Shown: positions 45,011 through 54,355, counted from the first letter of the stretch. The stretch: 64,000 nt of DNA from Modestobacter italicus (GCF_000306785.1 NC_017955.1:3596001-3660000), one strand, 5' to 3'. Translations and numbers: made by a program. Notes: generated by a model from the sequence alone, not told the origin.

Positions 45011-45769
45011 TCAGAGCTGGATGCCGCGGGTCAGCGCACCGTCGACCACCAGGTTCGTGCCCGAGATGCGGCTCGCGACCGGGCTGCTCAGGAAGACGAC
45101 CGCCCGGGCCGTCTCCTCCGGCGTGCCCATCTGCCCGGTCGGGTTGAGGCCGAGCGCCGTGCTGAACAGGTCGGCGTCGCCCTGCTCGATCTGCTGCCAG
45201 ACACCACCGGCGAAGTAGGTGTTGCCCGGGGAGACGACGTTGGCCCGCACCCGGCCGGCCAGCTGGAGCGCCAGCCCGGAGACGTACCCGACGATGGCCG
45301 TCTTCATCGTCCCGTACGGGCCGGAGGCGAAGTCGGCCTCCCGCCCGGAGACGCTGGAGATCGCCACGACCGACCCGTTCCCGCTGGCCTCCAGGTGCGG
45401 CAGGGCGGCCGTCACCAGCCGCACGGTGTGCATGAGGTCGACCTCGAACGAGGTGTACCAGTTCTCCTCGGTGTCCGGGATGGCGAGCGCGCTGATGTTC
45501 GCCACCACGGCGTCGACGCCGCCGAGCCGACCGGCCGCCGCCGCCACCCAGGCGGTCAGCGCCGCGCCGTCGCGGACGTCGAGCTGCCCGCCGCGCACCC
45601 CGCCGCCCCGGCCGGCCAGCGCCTCCTCGGTCGCCTCGATCTCGCCGGCGTCGCGGGCGCAGAACTCGACGGCGGCGCCCTCGTCGGCGAACGCCTCGAC
45701 GATCGCGCGGCCGATGCCGCGGGTCCCACCGGTGACGAGCACGCGGGAGCCGGTCAGCTGCAGGTCCAT
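45011..45769 (-). CDS. Short-chain dehydrogenase/reductase (SDR) family oxidoreductase
   Basis: Classical SDR of 252 residues: cofactor motif TGGTRGIG (13-20), NIS near 91, catalytic S138/S139, Y152 and K156 (GPYGTMK). The Arg after the first Gly-rich turn and ARD at 38-40 favour NADP. The C-terminus SGTNLVVDGALTRGIQL is family-typical. Substrate is unknown. It follows the formamidase-like gene after 12 bp and may be in its operon. Confidence 0.93.
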   Translation of the reverse strand: MDLQLTGSRVLVTGGTRGIGRAIVEAFADEGAAVEFCARDAGEIEATEEALAGRGGGVRGGQLDVRDGAALTAWVAAAAGRLGGVDAVVANISALAIPDTEENWYTSFEVDLMHTVRLVTAALPHLEASGNGSVVAISSVSGREADFASGPYGTMKTAIVGYVSGLALQLAGRVRANVVSPGNTYFAGGVWQQIEQGDADLFSTALGLNPTGQMGTPEETARAVVFLSSPVASRISGTNLVVDGALTRGIQL

Positions 45770-45781
45770 GGTGGGTCCGAT

Positions 45782-46783
45782 CTAGCGGAGGGTCGCTGCG
45801 CGGGCGCGCAGGTCGTCGTGCAGGCCGCCGTAGGCCGAGGCCCGGGGCAGCAGGGACTTGCGCGCCTTGACGACGGCGCTGTAGTTCGCGTCGACGACGT
45901 TGGCGATCGGGACCTCGGTGATCTGCGACAGCAGCTGGTAGGCGTCCATCGGGGCCAGGCCGTACAGCTCCCCGAACCAGCGGACGAGCTCGACCTGGCC
46001 GATCCGCCAGGCGTCCTCGAGCGGGCGGCTGGAGCCGACGGTCATCCAGTGGGTGTCGTCCTCGAGCCGGGGCCAGGCGGGTGCGCCGCCCTTGACCAGG
46101 TCCACGATCAGCGTCGTCGTCATGGCGCCCTCGACGGCGGTGCCGCAGGCCTCCCCCTCGCCCTGGCGGTAGTGCCCGTCCCCGAGGGAGAACAGCGCCC
46201 CCTCGACGAAGACCGGCAGGAAGCAGGTGGTGCCCGCCCGCATCTGCGGGGTGTCCATGTTGCCGCCGAAGCGCTCGGGCACCAGCGAGCTGCGCGCCTC
46301 TCCCCCCGGCGGCGCGACGCCCACCGTGCCGAGCATCGGCTCGACCGGCAGGTCCACCGAGAAGTCGCTGGAGCCGGCCACGAAGGTGACCGTGTTGCGG
46401 ACGCGGTCCAGCTCGTAGATCCAGGTCGTGTCCGGCAGCGGGTCCTGCAGGGTGGCCACCCGGTCGGTGCTGGTGAGCCCGCCGAAGAACGGGATGGCGG
46501 CCGACGCACCCCAGTCCCGGGCCGGCTCGAGCGCCACGAGGTGCACCGCCAGGATGTCGCCGGGTTCGGCGCCCTCGACGTAGAACGGGCCGGTCTGCGG
46601 GTTCACGAAGCGCAGGTCGACCTTCTCGCTGGAGAGGTCCGCCACCGAGCGCAGCGCGCCGCCGAACGCGTCGTCGGACCACAGCCGCATCGCCGTCCCG
46701 GGCCGCACCCGCATCAGCGGCGCGACGCCGCCGAAGGTGTAGGCGTACTGCTCAGGGGACGGGGTGACCTCGACGACGTCCAT
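45782..46783 (-). CDS. Acetamidase/formamidase family amidohydrolase
   Basis: The 333-residue protein matches the FmdA/AmdA family over its length: PGTAMRLWSDDAFGG, EGAEPGDILAVHLVAL, GGNMDTPQMRAGTTCFLPVFVEGALFSLGDGHYRQGEGEACGTAVE. The DGHYRQGEGE block is the metal-binding active site. It would release ammonia from a short amide; the exact substrate cannot be told. ATG 46783 lies 5 nt after TAAGGT, so the mRNA is probably leaderless. Confidence 0.93.
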   Translation of the reverse strand: MDVVEVTPSPEQYAYTFGGVAPLMRVRPGTAMRLWSDDAFGGALRSVADLSSEKVDLRFVNPQTGPFYVEGAEPGDILAVHLVALEPARDWGASAAIPFFGGLTSTDRVATLQDPLPDTTWIYELDRVRNTVTFVAGSSDFSVDLPVEPMLGTVGVAPPGGEARSSLVPERFGGNMDTPQMRAGTTCFLPVFVEGALFSLGDGHYRQGEGEACGTAVEGAMTTTLIVDLVKGGAPAWPRLEDDTHWMTVGSSRPLEDAWRIGQVELVRWFGELYGLAPMDAYQLLSQITEVPIANVVDANYSAVVKARKSLLPRASAYGGLHDDLRARAATLR

Positions 46784-46788
46784 GACGC

Positions 46789-46794
46789 ACCTTA
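46789..46794 (-). promoter_or_regulatory. -10 box for leaderless formamidase-like mRNA
   Basis: TAAGGT lies 5 nt upstream of ATG 46783, with no Shine-Dalgarno sequence. Confidence 0.5.
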
Positions 46795-46814
46795 GGACGA
46801 CGGGCAAGCGCAGG

Positions 46815-48029
46815 TCAGGGGCGCAACCGGGCCCGCTCCGGGGTCAGCTCGGCGACGCCGGCGACCCCCAGCAGCTGCATCGTGCGGGTCACCTCCCTGG
46901 TCAGGATGTCCGCCGCGCGCTGCACCCCGCGCTCCCCGCCGGCCATCAGGCCGTACAGGTAGGCCCGGCCGACCAGGCAGGCCCGCGCCCCGAGGGCGAC
47001 CGCGGCGACCACGTCGGCGCCGTCGAGGACGCCGCCGTCCACGTACACCTCCGCCCGGTCCCCGACGGCCCGCGCGACGGCGGGAAGCTGCTCCAGCGGC
47101 GTCGGCGAGCGGTCCAGCTGCCGGCCGCCGTGGTTGCTGACGACCACGGCGTCGGCTCCGGCGTCGACGACCGCCCGCGCGTCGTCCACCCCCTGCACGC
47201 CCTTGACGACCAGCGGGCCCGGCCAGGACGCGCGCAGCCGCTCGACGTCCGCGATCGTCGCCGCCGGCTCGAAGACGCGGTCGACCAGGTCGGCGATCGT
47301 GCCGCCCCAGGAGCGCAGCGAGGCGAACTCCAGCGGCGGGGTGGTGAGCAGGTCCACCCACCAGCGCGGGTGGACGGCGGCGTTCGCCACGGTCCGCACG
47401 GTCAGCGCCGGCGGGATCGAGAAGCCGTTGCGCACGTCGCGCAGCCGCGGTCCGGCGACCGGGGTGTCGACGGTGAGCACGAGTGCCTCGTACCCGGCCG
47501 CCCGGGCCCGCTCGACCAGGGCGGCGCTGGCGTCCCGGTCGCGCCACAGGTACAGCTGGAACCACTTCCGGGCCCCCGGCGCGGCGGCGGCCAGCGCCTC
47601 GACCGACGTCGTCCCCATCGTCGACAGCGCGTAGGGGACGCCGACCCGCTCGGCCACCCGGCCCACGGCGGACTCGCCCTCGCTGTGCATCAGCCGGGTG
47701 AAGCCGGTCGGCGCGAGGGCCAGCGGCAGGGCCGACGGGGCGCCGAGCAGCGTCGTCGAGGGGTCCACCACGCTCACGTCGCGCAGCACCCGCGGGCAGA
47801 ACTCGACCCGCTCGAAGGCCTCGCGCGAGCGCCGCAGCGAGATCTCCGCGCCGGCGCCGCCGTCGGTGTAGTCGAAGACGGCGCGCGGCACCGTCCGGCG
47901 GGCCAGCTCGCGCAGGTCACCGATCGTCGCCGCCCGCGCCAGCCGGCGGTCGGTGGCGTCGCCCGGCACCCGGCGGGGCCGGACCAGCTCGGAGAACTCC
48001 GACCAGCGAGGGACCCGGCGCTCGACCAC
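46815..48029 (-). CDS. FMN-dependent alpha-hydroxy-acid oxidase/dehydrogenase
   Basis: A 404-residue TIM-barrel flavoenzyme of the lactate/glycolate/mandelate oxidase family. Visible are FDYTDGGAGAEISLRR, LALAPTGFTRLMHSEGE (FMN site), QLYLWRDRDA, TVDTPVAGPRLRDVRNGF, VVKGVQGVDDA, the catalytic His in VVSNHGGRQLD and VYVDGGVLDGADV. The substrate (L-lactate or another 2-hydroxy acid) cannot be assigned. GTG 48029 is 18 bp after the DUF2891 stop. Confidence 0.94.
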   Translation of the reverse strand: MVERRVPRWSEFSELVRPRRVPGDATDRRLARAATIGDLRELARRTVPRAVFDYTDGGAGAEISLRRSREAFERVEFCPRVLRDVSVVDPSTTLLGAPSALPLALAPTGFTRLMHSEGESAVGRVAERVGVPYALSTMGTTSVEALAAAAPGARKWFQLYLWRDRDASAALVERARAAGYEALVLTVDTPVAGPRLRDVRNGFSIPPALTVRTVANAAVHPRWWVDLLTTPPLEFASLRSWGGTIADLVDRVFEPAATIADVERLRASWPGPLVVKGVQGVDDARAVVDAGADAVVVSNHGGRQLDRSPTPLEQLPAVARAVGDRAEVYVDGGVLDGADVVAAVALGARACLVGRAYLYGLMAGGERGVQRAADILTREVTRTMQLLGVAGVAELTPERARLRP

Positions 48030-48047
48030 GCCCCGACCCTGCCCCAG

Positions 48048-49034
48048 TCAGTACTGCTCGTCCAGGTAGAGCAGCGCGTAGGCGGCCAGCCAGTGCTCGA
48101 CCATGTAGTCGCTGCCGCTGACATGGGGCAGCGCCGCCGCGGCGTGCTCGCCGGCGGCGGCCAGCAGCCGGTCGGCGGAGGCCGGCAGCGCCCGGGCCAG
48201 CCGGCGCAGGCACCAGGCCCGCGACAGGTTCAGCCCGTGCAGGTGGGCGGTCTGCCCGTCGCTGACGTCGGCGACCACCGCCGGGGTGAACCGCGGGTCC
48301 GGCAGGAACCGGGTCAGCCAGGGTCCGGGGTCGGGCAGCACCGCCGTCATCAGCACCGCCTCGACCAGCGACGGGGAGAGGAAGTCCGAGCCCGACGGCT
48401 CCCAGCGCACCGGCGCGTCGACGTCCCCGCCGAACCAGCGCAGCGCGGCGTCGGTGAGCACGTCGGCGCTGCCCGCCCGGCGGGCAGCCGGTAGGGCCAT
48501 CAGCAGGCCGAAGGCGCTGTTGGGGTGCAGCCCGGAGCGCACCGGGTAGGTGGCCGCGGGCAGCCAGCGGGCGAACGCGCCGAGGAAGTGGTCGGCCAGC
48601 GGCTGGAGCACGGCGGCCCACCGGCGGACGTCGTCCGGGGCGTCCGGCGCCGCGGCCCAGGAGGCCGCCTCCTCGACCAGGGTCAGCGCCCACGCCCAGC
48701 CGTAGGGCCGCTCCCAGCCCGGCTGCGCGACGGCGAAGGCCACCTCCGCCGCGATCGCCTCGGGGGTCCAGTGCTCGTCCAGCACCGCCCGGACCGCCGC
48801 GGCGGGCACCGCGGCGGGGGCCACTCGCAGCAGCCGGAGCAGCACCCAGTGCATCTCCACCGCGGAGTGCCAGTCGTAGCTGCCGTAGAACGCCGGGTGC
48901 CGGTCCCGCGGCCGCACCGGGGCGTCCCCCGGCCCGGTGTAGTGCACGTACAACCCGTTGGGGAACTCCTCGCGCACCGTCCGCAGCGCGGTGGCGGCGA
49001 GCTCCGGCGCGGCGGCGAGCAGTTCCGGGGTCAC
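48048..49034 (-). CDS. DUF2891 family protein
   Basis: The 328-residue protein resembles DUF2891, proteins with an alpha/alpha-barrel look related to glycoside hydrolase-like folds: HPAFYGSYDWHSAVEMHWVLLRLL near the start, NSAFGLLMAL, SGSDFLSPSLVEAVLM, and HLHGLNLSRAWCLRRLA...VSGSDYMVEHWLAAYALLYL. Its function is not known. The GTG start at 49034 overlaps the stop of the S9 peptidase gene (GTGA), so the two are coupled. Confidence 0.85.
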   Translation of the reverse strand: MTPELLAAAPELAATALRTVREEFPNGLYVHYTGPGDAPVRPRDRHPAFYGSYDWHSAVEMHWVLLRLLRVAPAAVPAAAVRAVLDEHWTPEAIAAEVAFAVAQPGWERPYGWAWALTLVEEAASWAAAPDAPDDVRRWAAVLQPLADHFLGAFARWLPAATYPVRSGLHPNSAFGLLMALPAARRAGSADVLTDAALRWFGGDVDAPVRWEPSGSDFLSPSLVEAVLMTAVLPDPGPWLTRFLPDPRFTPAVVADVSDGQTAHLHGLNLSRAWCLRRLARALPASADRLLAAAGEHAAAALPHVSGSDYMVEHWLAAYALLYLDEQY

Positions 49035-51088
49035 GGCAGCCGGGTGGCCTGCACGGTCAGCGGCTCGGCGTGCGGGGCGCGCCCGTTGGACGACGCCTGA
49101 CCGGCCGGCAGCGCGGCGACCGCGGAGCTGTTCTGCGGGGTCGGCAACCACCGCCCCCACCAGCGCAGCACGTGCTCCAGCCGGGCCTGCCGGTGCTTCG
49201 GCCGGCCGGAGCGGGACAGCTCGTGGCCCTCCCCCGGGAACAGCAGCAGCTCGGTCGGGACGCCGCGGCGCTTGAGCTCGACGAACAGCCGGGTGCCCTG
49301 CTCCAGCGGGCAGCGCCAGTCCTCCTCCGAGTGGATCACCATCGTCGGCGTGGTGATCCGGTGCGCCGAGGCCATCGGCGACTGGGCGGCGACCCGCTCC
49401 GGGTCGGTGCCCACGTACTCGTCGGGGAAGAAGAACCCGATGTCGGAGGAGCCGACGAAGCTCACCGGGTCGTTGAAGGCCCGCTCGCTGATCGCGGCGA
49501 CGAACCGGTCGGTGCGGCCGACCAGCAGCGTCGTCATGAACCCGCCGTAGGAGCCGCCCATGATGCCGACCCGGGAGGAGTCCAGGGTCGGGTCCTCGAG
49601 CGCGGCGTCCAGGAACGCGACGACGTCGTCCGCGTCGAGCTCGCCCATGTGCTCCTTGATGACCCGCCCGTGCGCCTCGCCGTAGCCGGAGGAGCCGCGC
49701 GGGTTGCACTGCAGCACCGCGTACCCGGCCTCGACGTAGGCCTGGGTCTCGTCGAACAGCGTCCAGCCGTACTGGGCGAACGGGCCGCCGTGCACGGTGA
49801 GCAGCACCGGGTGCGGCCCCGGGCCCGGCGGGGTGGTGACCCAGCCGTGCACCGGGTAGCCGTCGGGTGCGGTCGCCGTCGTCTCGCGCATCCGGTGCAG
49901 CCGGCCGGTGGCCTGCAGCGGGGCGCCGAACCCGGTGATCAGCCGGCGCCGGCCCGGGGTGACGGCGATCAGCTCGCCGGCGGACCGGTCGTGCGCCACG
50001 GTGGCGACGACGACGCCGCCGCCCACCGCGATCCCGCGCACGGTGTAGTGCCCGTCGACCAGCGCCTCGGGCGCACCGCCGGACAACGGGACCCGCAGCA
50101 GCTCGACCGCGCCGCGGCGCTGGACGCCGAAGAACGCCGCCCCGCCCGCGACCACCGTCGCCGGGGTCTCGTCGCCGCGGTCGTGCTCCTCGGGGTCCAG
50201 CAGCGGCTCGACCTCCCCGCCGGCGGCGGGCACCCGGCACAGCGTGGTGTTCCGGCCGACGAAGTCCCGACCCAGCGGGCCGAGGTCGGGCTGCGCGGTG
50301 AGGTAGATGGTGCTGCCGTCGGGGTCGTCGGGGTCGTAGGCCGGGTGGGCGACCGCCGACCGGGACGCGGTCACCTTCCGCAGCCCGGTGCCGTCCGGGC
50401 GCACGGTGTAGACGTCGCTGACCCGGTCGGTGTCCGCGCCCTCGTGCCGGGCGGAGACGAAGGCCAGCTCGGCGCCGCTCGGGCTCCAGGTGACGTCGGT
50501 GTCGTCGACGTCCCCGCCGGTGACCTGGAACGGTGTCGGCGGCGCGACGCCGTCGTCCTCGGTCTCGGCCGGCAGGTCCACCACGAAGACGTGGCTGCGC
50601 CGGTCGTTGGTGAAGCCGACCCCGTCGGCGCGGTACGTCAGCGTGGTGATCAGCCGCGGCGCCTCGGCCGCGGGCGGCACGTCCTCGTCGGTGCCGTAGC
50701 GCCCGGCCTCGGGGACCCGCGCGGTGTAGGCCAGCCGGCGGGAGTCCGGCGACCAGACCGGCGTCCCGGCGCCCAGGTGGTGGTCGGTGAGCGCACGCGC
50801 CACTCCCCCGGCCGTCGCCAGCACGTGCAGCTGCGGCTTGCCCTTCGGCTCGGCCGAGAGGTAGGCCAGCCAGCGTCCGTCCGGCGAGTACACCGGCTCG
50901 GTGTCGCGGTGCCCGTGGGTCAGCGGGCGGGCCGGCTCCGACCCGTCCGTGGGCACGGTCCACAGCTGGCTGCGGTACTCGTCGGCGTCCAGGTCCAGCC
51001 GGGTGACGGCGACGACGGCGGTCGCGCCGTCGGGGGACACCGTCGGCACACCCGGGACGCGCAGCAGGGAGAGGTCGGTCGGCCGCAT
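49031..51088 (-). CDS. S9 family peptidase (prolyl oligopeptidase/acylaminoacyl peptidase type)
   Basis: A 685-residue two-domain peptidase. The first 400 residues are a beta-propeller of WD40-like repeats (SPDGATAVVAVTRLD, SPDGRWLAYLSAE, SPDSRRLAYTAR, SPSGAELAFVSAR); the rest is an alpha/beta hydrolase with catalytic Ser in MGGSYGGFMT and His in PGEGHELSRSGRP. No signal peptide, so it is probably cytosolic. I choose ATG 51088, 7 nt after a TAGCGT -10 box, over GTG 51097. It is divergent from an amidohydrolase gene. Confidence 0.94.
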   Translation of the reverse strand: MRPTDLSLLRVPGVPTVSPDGATAVVAVTRLDLDADEYRSQLWTVPTDGSEPARPLTHGHRDTEPVYSPDGRWLAYLSAEPKGKPQLHVLATAGGVARALTDHHLGAGTPVWSPDSRRLAYTARVPEAGRYGTDEDVPPAAEAPRLITTLTYRADGVGFTNDRRSHVFVVDLPAETEDDGVAPPTPFQVTGGDVDDTDVTWSPSGAELAFVSARHEGADTDRVSDVYTVRPDGTGLRKVTASRSAVAHPAYDPDDPDGSTIYLTAQPDLGPLGRDFVGRNTTLCRVPAAGGEVEPLLDPEEHDRGDETPATVVAGGAAFFGVQRRGAVELLRVPLSGGAPEALVDGHYTVRGIAVGGGVVVATVAHDRSAGELIAVTPGRRRLITGFGAPLQATGRLHRMRETTATAPDGYPVHGWVTTPPGPGPHPVLLTVHGGPFAQYGWTLFDETQAYVEAGYAVLQCNPRGSSGYGEAHGRVIKEHMGELDADDVVAFLDAALEDPTLDSSRVGIMGGSYGGFMTTLLVGRTDRFVAAISERAFNDPVSFVGSSDIGFFFPDEYVGTDPERVAAQSPMASAHRITTPTMVIHSEEDWRCPLEQGTRLFVELKRRGVPTELLLFPGEGHELSRSGRPKHRQARLEHVLRWWGRWLPTPQNSSAVAALPAGQASSNGRAPHAEPLTVQATRLP

Positions 51089-51095
51089 GACCGGC

Positions 51096-51101
51096 ACGCT
51101 A
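51096..51101 (-). promoter_or_regulatory. -10 box for leaderless S9 peptidase mRNA
   Basis: TAGCGT lies 7 nt upstream of ATG 51088. Confidence 0.55.
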
Positions 51102-51137
51102 GCCCAGAGATGATGAGCACCGCTAACGGTGAGGCCC

Positions 51138-51143
51138 TAGGGT
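51138..51143 (+). promoter_or_regulatory. -10 box for leaderless amidohydrolase mRNA
   Basis: TAGGGT lies 7 nt upstream of ATG 51151. With the box at 51096-51101 it makes a compact divergent promoter pair in a 62-bp gap. Confidence 0.55.
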
Positions 51144-51150
51144 GCCGCAC

Positions 51151-52395
51151 ATGACGCGACGCGTGTTCTCCGGCGGCAGGGTCCTCGACGGCACGGGCGC
51201 CCCGGCCGCACCGGCCGACGTGCTGGTCGAGGACGGCCGGATCGTCGACGTCGGCCCCGGGCTGGACGGCGACGAGGTCGTCGACTGCACCGGTGCGACC
51301 GTGCTGCCCGGCCTCTTCGACTGCCACGTGCACGTGATGATGAGCGGCGTCGACACCCTGCGGCAGCTGCAGACGCCGTTCGGCTACGGCTACTACGAGG
51401 CGCTGCACAACCTGCGGCGCACCCTGGCGCAGGGCATCACCTCGGTCCGCGACGCCGGCGGTGCCGACCTGGGCGTCGCCGAGGCGGTGCGCAGCGGGTT
51501 GATCGCCGGCCCGCGGATGCAGATCGCGATCAGCATGCTGTCCCAGACCGGCGGCCACGGCGACGGCTGGCACGTCTGCGGCGCCGACCTGCCGATCTTC
51601 GCCCCGCACCCCGGTCGGCCGGCGACCGTCGTCGACGGCCCCGACGAGATGCGGCGCACCGTCCGCCAGCTGCTCCGGGCCGGCGCCGACGTGATCAAGG
51701 TGGCCACCAGCGGCGGCGTCCTCTCCGCCCGGGACGACCCGCGGCACCCGCACTTCCGCGCCGCCGAGCTCGACGTCCTGGTCGAGGAGGCCGAGGCGGC
51801 CGGCGTGCACGTCATGTCCCACGCCCAGGGTGCCGGCGGGATCAAGGCCGCGGTGCGCGCCGGGATCCGGTCGATCGAGCACGGCATCTTCCTCGACGAC
51901 GAGGCGATCGAGCTGATGCTGCAGCGCGGCACCTGGCTCGTGCCGACCCTGGCCGCACCCCGCGCGGTGCTGGCCGCGGTGGCCGCCGGCGCCTCGCTGC
52001 CGCAGTCGGTGATCGACAAGGCGCGCAACGTGCAGGCGGCCCACGACGAGTCGGTCGGCCGGGCGATCGCGGCGGGCGTGAAGGTCGCCATGGGCACCGA
52101 CAGCGGTGTCGGGCCGCACGGGGACAACCTCGTCGAGCTGGGCCTGATGGCCGACTGCGGGATGCGCCCGGAGCAGGCCTGGCACGCCACCACCCTGTCG
52201 GCGGCGGAGCTGCTCGGGGTGGCCGATCAGCTGGGCAGCCTCGAGCCCGGCAAGCGGGCCGACGTCGTCGTCCTCGAGGGCGACGCCACCGACCTCACCG
52301 GCCTGTCCGGCCGGGTCCGCGAGGTGTGGCGGGACGGCGAGCTGGTGGCCACCGGCGGCGCGACGGTCGAGGCGGGCACCGTCCCGCCGCGCTGA
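51151..52395 (+). CDS. Metal-dependent amidohydrolase (imidazolonepropionase/prolidase-like)
   Basis: The 414-residue protein has the amidohydrolase TIM barrel: metal ligands in DCHVHVMM, Lys in VIKVATSGG, His in VMSHAQG and SIEHGIF, Asp in GTDSGVG, and the C-terminal beta-sandwich LEPGKRADVVVLEGD. The TSGGVLS and SHAQG pattern is that of Xaa-Pro dipeptidase-type amidohydrolases, which fits a role next to the S9 peptidase in peptide breakdown; this is inference. GTG 51142 is an alternative start but lies inside the promoter. Confidence 0.92.
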   Translation: MTRRVFSGGRVLDGTGAPAAPADVLVEDGRIVDVGPGLDGDEVVDCTGATVLPGLFDCHVHVMMSGVDTLRQLQTPFGYGYYEALHNLRRTLAQGITSVRDAGGADLGVAEAVRSGLIAGPRMQIAISMLSQTGGHGDGWHVCGADLPIFAPHPGRPATVVDGPDEMRRTVRQLLRAGADVIKVATSGGVLSARDDPRHPHFRAAELDVLVEEAEAAGVHVMSHAQGAGGIKAAVRAGIRSIEHGIFLDDEAIELMLQRGTWLVPTLAAPRAVLAAVAAGASLPQSVIDKARNVQAAHDESVGRAIAAGVKVAMGTDSGVGPHGDNLVELGLMADCGMRPEQAWHATTLSAAELLGVADQLGSLEPGKRADVVVLEGDATDLTGLSGRVREVWRDGELVATGGATVEAGTVPPR

Positions 52396-52404
52396 GCCGA
52401 CCGG

Positions 52405-53160
52405 TCAGGCGGCCGAGGTGGCGGGGTCCTCGGCCTGGGCCGGGTCCTGGCCCCGGCTGAGGAACCGCGCGTACAGGACGGCGGCCAGCACCGCACCGAG
52501 CACCGGACCCAGGACGTAGGCCCACGCGCCGTCGAACTCCCCGGCGACGATCATCGGGCCGAGGGCGCGGGCCGGGTTCACCGCGCCGCCGGACAGCGGA
52601 CCGGCCACCAGCACGCAGACGGCCAGGGTGAACCCGACGGCCAGACCGGCAGCGCCCTTCGCCACCCGGCTGTCGGTCGCCACCGAGACGATGACCAGCA
52701 CCAGGAAGAAGGTCACCACCGCCTCGATGACGAACACGGTCAGCGTGCTGACCCCGCCACCGGGCAGGGTCGCGGCCAGCGAGGCCTGGTCCCGCGCGGC
52801 GTCCCCGTAGGTGAGCCACACGGTGAGGCTGGCCAGCACGGCGCCGCCGAGCTGGGCCAGCAGGTAGGCCGGCACGTACCGCCACGGGAAGGCGCCGGTG
52901 GCCGCCAGCGCCACGGTGACCGCGGGGTTGAGGTGCGCGCCGGACACGTGGCCGAGCGCGTTGACCAGCGCCACCAGGGCCAGGCCGAAGGCGAGCGCGA
53001 TGGCCAGCGAGTCGGCTGTCCCGCCCGCGATCGGCTGGTCGAGCAGTGCCGCGACGGCGACCGAGGTGCCGGCGAGGACGAGCAGGTAGGTGCCGATCAG
53101 CTCGGCGACGGCGACGCGCGGGACGTTCTGGGTGGTGCTGCTGCCGTAGAGGCCGGACAT
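52405..53160 (-). CDS. Aquaporin / MIP-family channel
   Basis: The 251-residue protein has six membrane spans and both half-helix motifs, HLNPAVTVALAATG and GGAVNPARALGP. It could conduct water, glycerol or small uncharged solutes; the selectivity filter is not determined here. The first helix begins VAVAELIGTYLLVLAGTS and the C-terminus is a short Glu/Asp-containing tail. ATG 53160 follows GGGGAGAAGAG. It is convergent with the amidohydrolase gene, with only 9 bp between stops and no hairpin. Confidence 0.93.
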   Translation of the reverse strand: MSGLYGSSTTQNVPRVAVAELIGTYLLVLAGTSVAVAALLDQPIAGGTADSLAIALAFGLALVALVNALGHVSGAHLNPAVTVALAATGAFPWRYVPAYLLAQLGGAVLASLTVWLTYGDAARDQASLAATLPGGGVSTLTVFVIEAVVTFFLVLVIVSVATDSRVAKGAAGLAVGFTLAVCVLVAGPLSGGAVNPARALGPMIVAGEFDGAWAYVLGPVLGAVLAAVLYARFLSRGQDPAQAEDPATSAA

Positions 53161-53264
53161 CGAGTGGTTCTCTTCTCCCCGTCGAACGGCCGCCGGTGCT
53201 GAGCAGCCCCCACCAGTCTCAGCGACCTGCGGTGAGCCCGCTGGCCGAGCGGAGGACGCCCGCG

Positions 53265-54341
53265 TCAGGTACGGCGGGGTTCGTCGGCCTCGGTGGCCGC
53301 GGCCGTGCGCCCGCTGTCGTCGGTCTGCACCTGCTGCTCACCGCCCGCCACCTGCGGCCGCTCGTCGTCGTCCGGCGTCTGCCCGCGGGTCTTGAGCAGG
53401 CTGGCGACCGTGGCGACGACCAGGACGCCGAGGATGACGCTGAGCGAGAGCCAGATCGGGATCTCCGGCACCGCCTCGATCGGCTCGCCGCCGTTGATGA
53501 ACGGCAGCTCGTTGGTGTGCAGCGCCTCCATGATCAGCTTCACGCCGATGAAGGCCAGGATCACCGCGAGGCCGATCGAGAGGTAGACCAGCCGCTTGAG
53601 CAGCCCACCGAGCAGGAAGTAGAGCTGGCGCAGGCCCATCAGCGCGAAGATGTTCGCGGTGAAGACGATGAACGGCTCCTTGGTGAGGCCGAAGATCGCC
53701 GGGATGCTGTCCAGCGCGAAGAGCAGGTCGGTGGTGCCGAGCGCGAGGAACACCACGATCATCGGCGTCCAGTACTTCTTGCCGCCCTCGGTGACCCGGA
53801 TCTTGCTCTCGTGGAAGTCCTTGGTGATCGGCAGGACCTTGCGCATCCGCCGGATGAGCGCGTTCTCCTCGTAGTCCTCGTCCTCGTCGCGGTTCCGGAC
53901 CAGGTTGATCGCGGTGTACACGAGGAAGGCGCCGAAGATGTAGAAGACCCAGGTGAAGCGCTCGATCACCGCGGCGCCCAGCAGGATGAAGACCCCGCGC
54001 AGCACCAGCGCGATGATGATCCCGACCATCAGGACCTCTTGCTGCAGCTTCCGGGGCACCTGGAAGCGGGCCATGATGATCACGAACACGAAGAGGTTGT
54101 CGACCGACAGCGAGTACTCGGTCAGCCAGCCGGCGTAGAACTCGGTCGCGAACTGGCCGTTGGTCACCGCCAGCACGACCACCCCGAAGGCGAGCGCCAG
54201 GGCGACGTAGAAGACGACCCAGGCGGTCGCCTCCTTCACCGACGGCTCGTGCGGACGACGGACGACGAGGGCGAGATCGGCGAGCAGGAGGACCGTGAGC
54301 CCCACGAACGTCGCGACCTCGAACCAGACGGGGAGCTCCAC
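53265..54341 (-). CDS. TerC/Alx-family membrane protein (paralogue 1)
   Basis: The 358-residue protein has about nine spans and TerC landmarks: LTEYSLSVDNLFVFVIIMARF, FLALGTTDLLFALDSIPAIFGLT and a second DN/DS acid pair thought to bind metal. Members are implicated in Mn2+ export, tellurite resistance or protein metalation at the Sec translocon. The C-terminus is a polar Asp/Gln/Thr tail of about 45 residues. GTG 54341 lies 8 nt after TAGAGT. Unlike paralogue 2 it has no recognisable riboswitch. Confidence 0.93.
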   Translation of the reverse strand: MELPVWFEVATFVGLTVLLLADLALVVRRPHEPSVKEATAWVVFYVALALAFGVVVLAVTNGQFATEFYAGWLTEYSLSVDNLFVFVIIMARFQVPRKLQQEVLMVGIIIALVLRGVFILLGAAVIERFTWVFYIFGAFLVYTAINLVRNRDEDEDYEENALIRRMRKVLPITKDFHESKIRVTEGGKKYWTPMIVVFLALGTTDLLFALDSIPAIFGLTKEPFIVFTANIFALMGLRQLYFLLGGLLKRLVYLSIGLAVILAFIGVKLIMEALHTNELPFINGGEPIEAVPEIPIWLSLSVILGVLVVATVASLLKTRGQTPDDDERPQVAGGEQQVQTDDSGRTAAATEADEPRRT

Positions 54342-54349
54342 GGGACCCG

Positions 54350-54355
54350 ACTCTA
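54350..54355 (-). promoter_or_regulatory. -10 box for leaderless terC paralogue 1 mRNA
   Basis: TAGAGT lies 8 nt upstream of GTG 54341. Confidence 0.45.
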
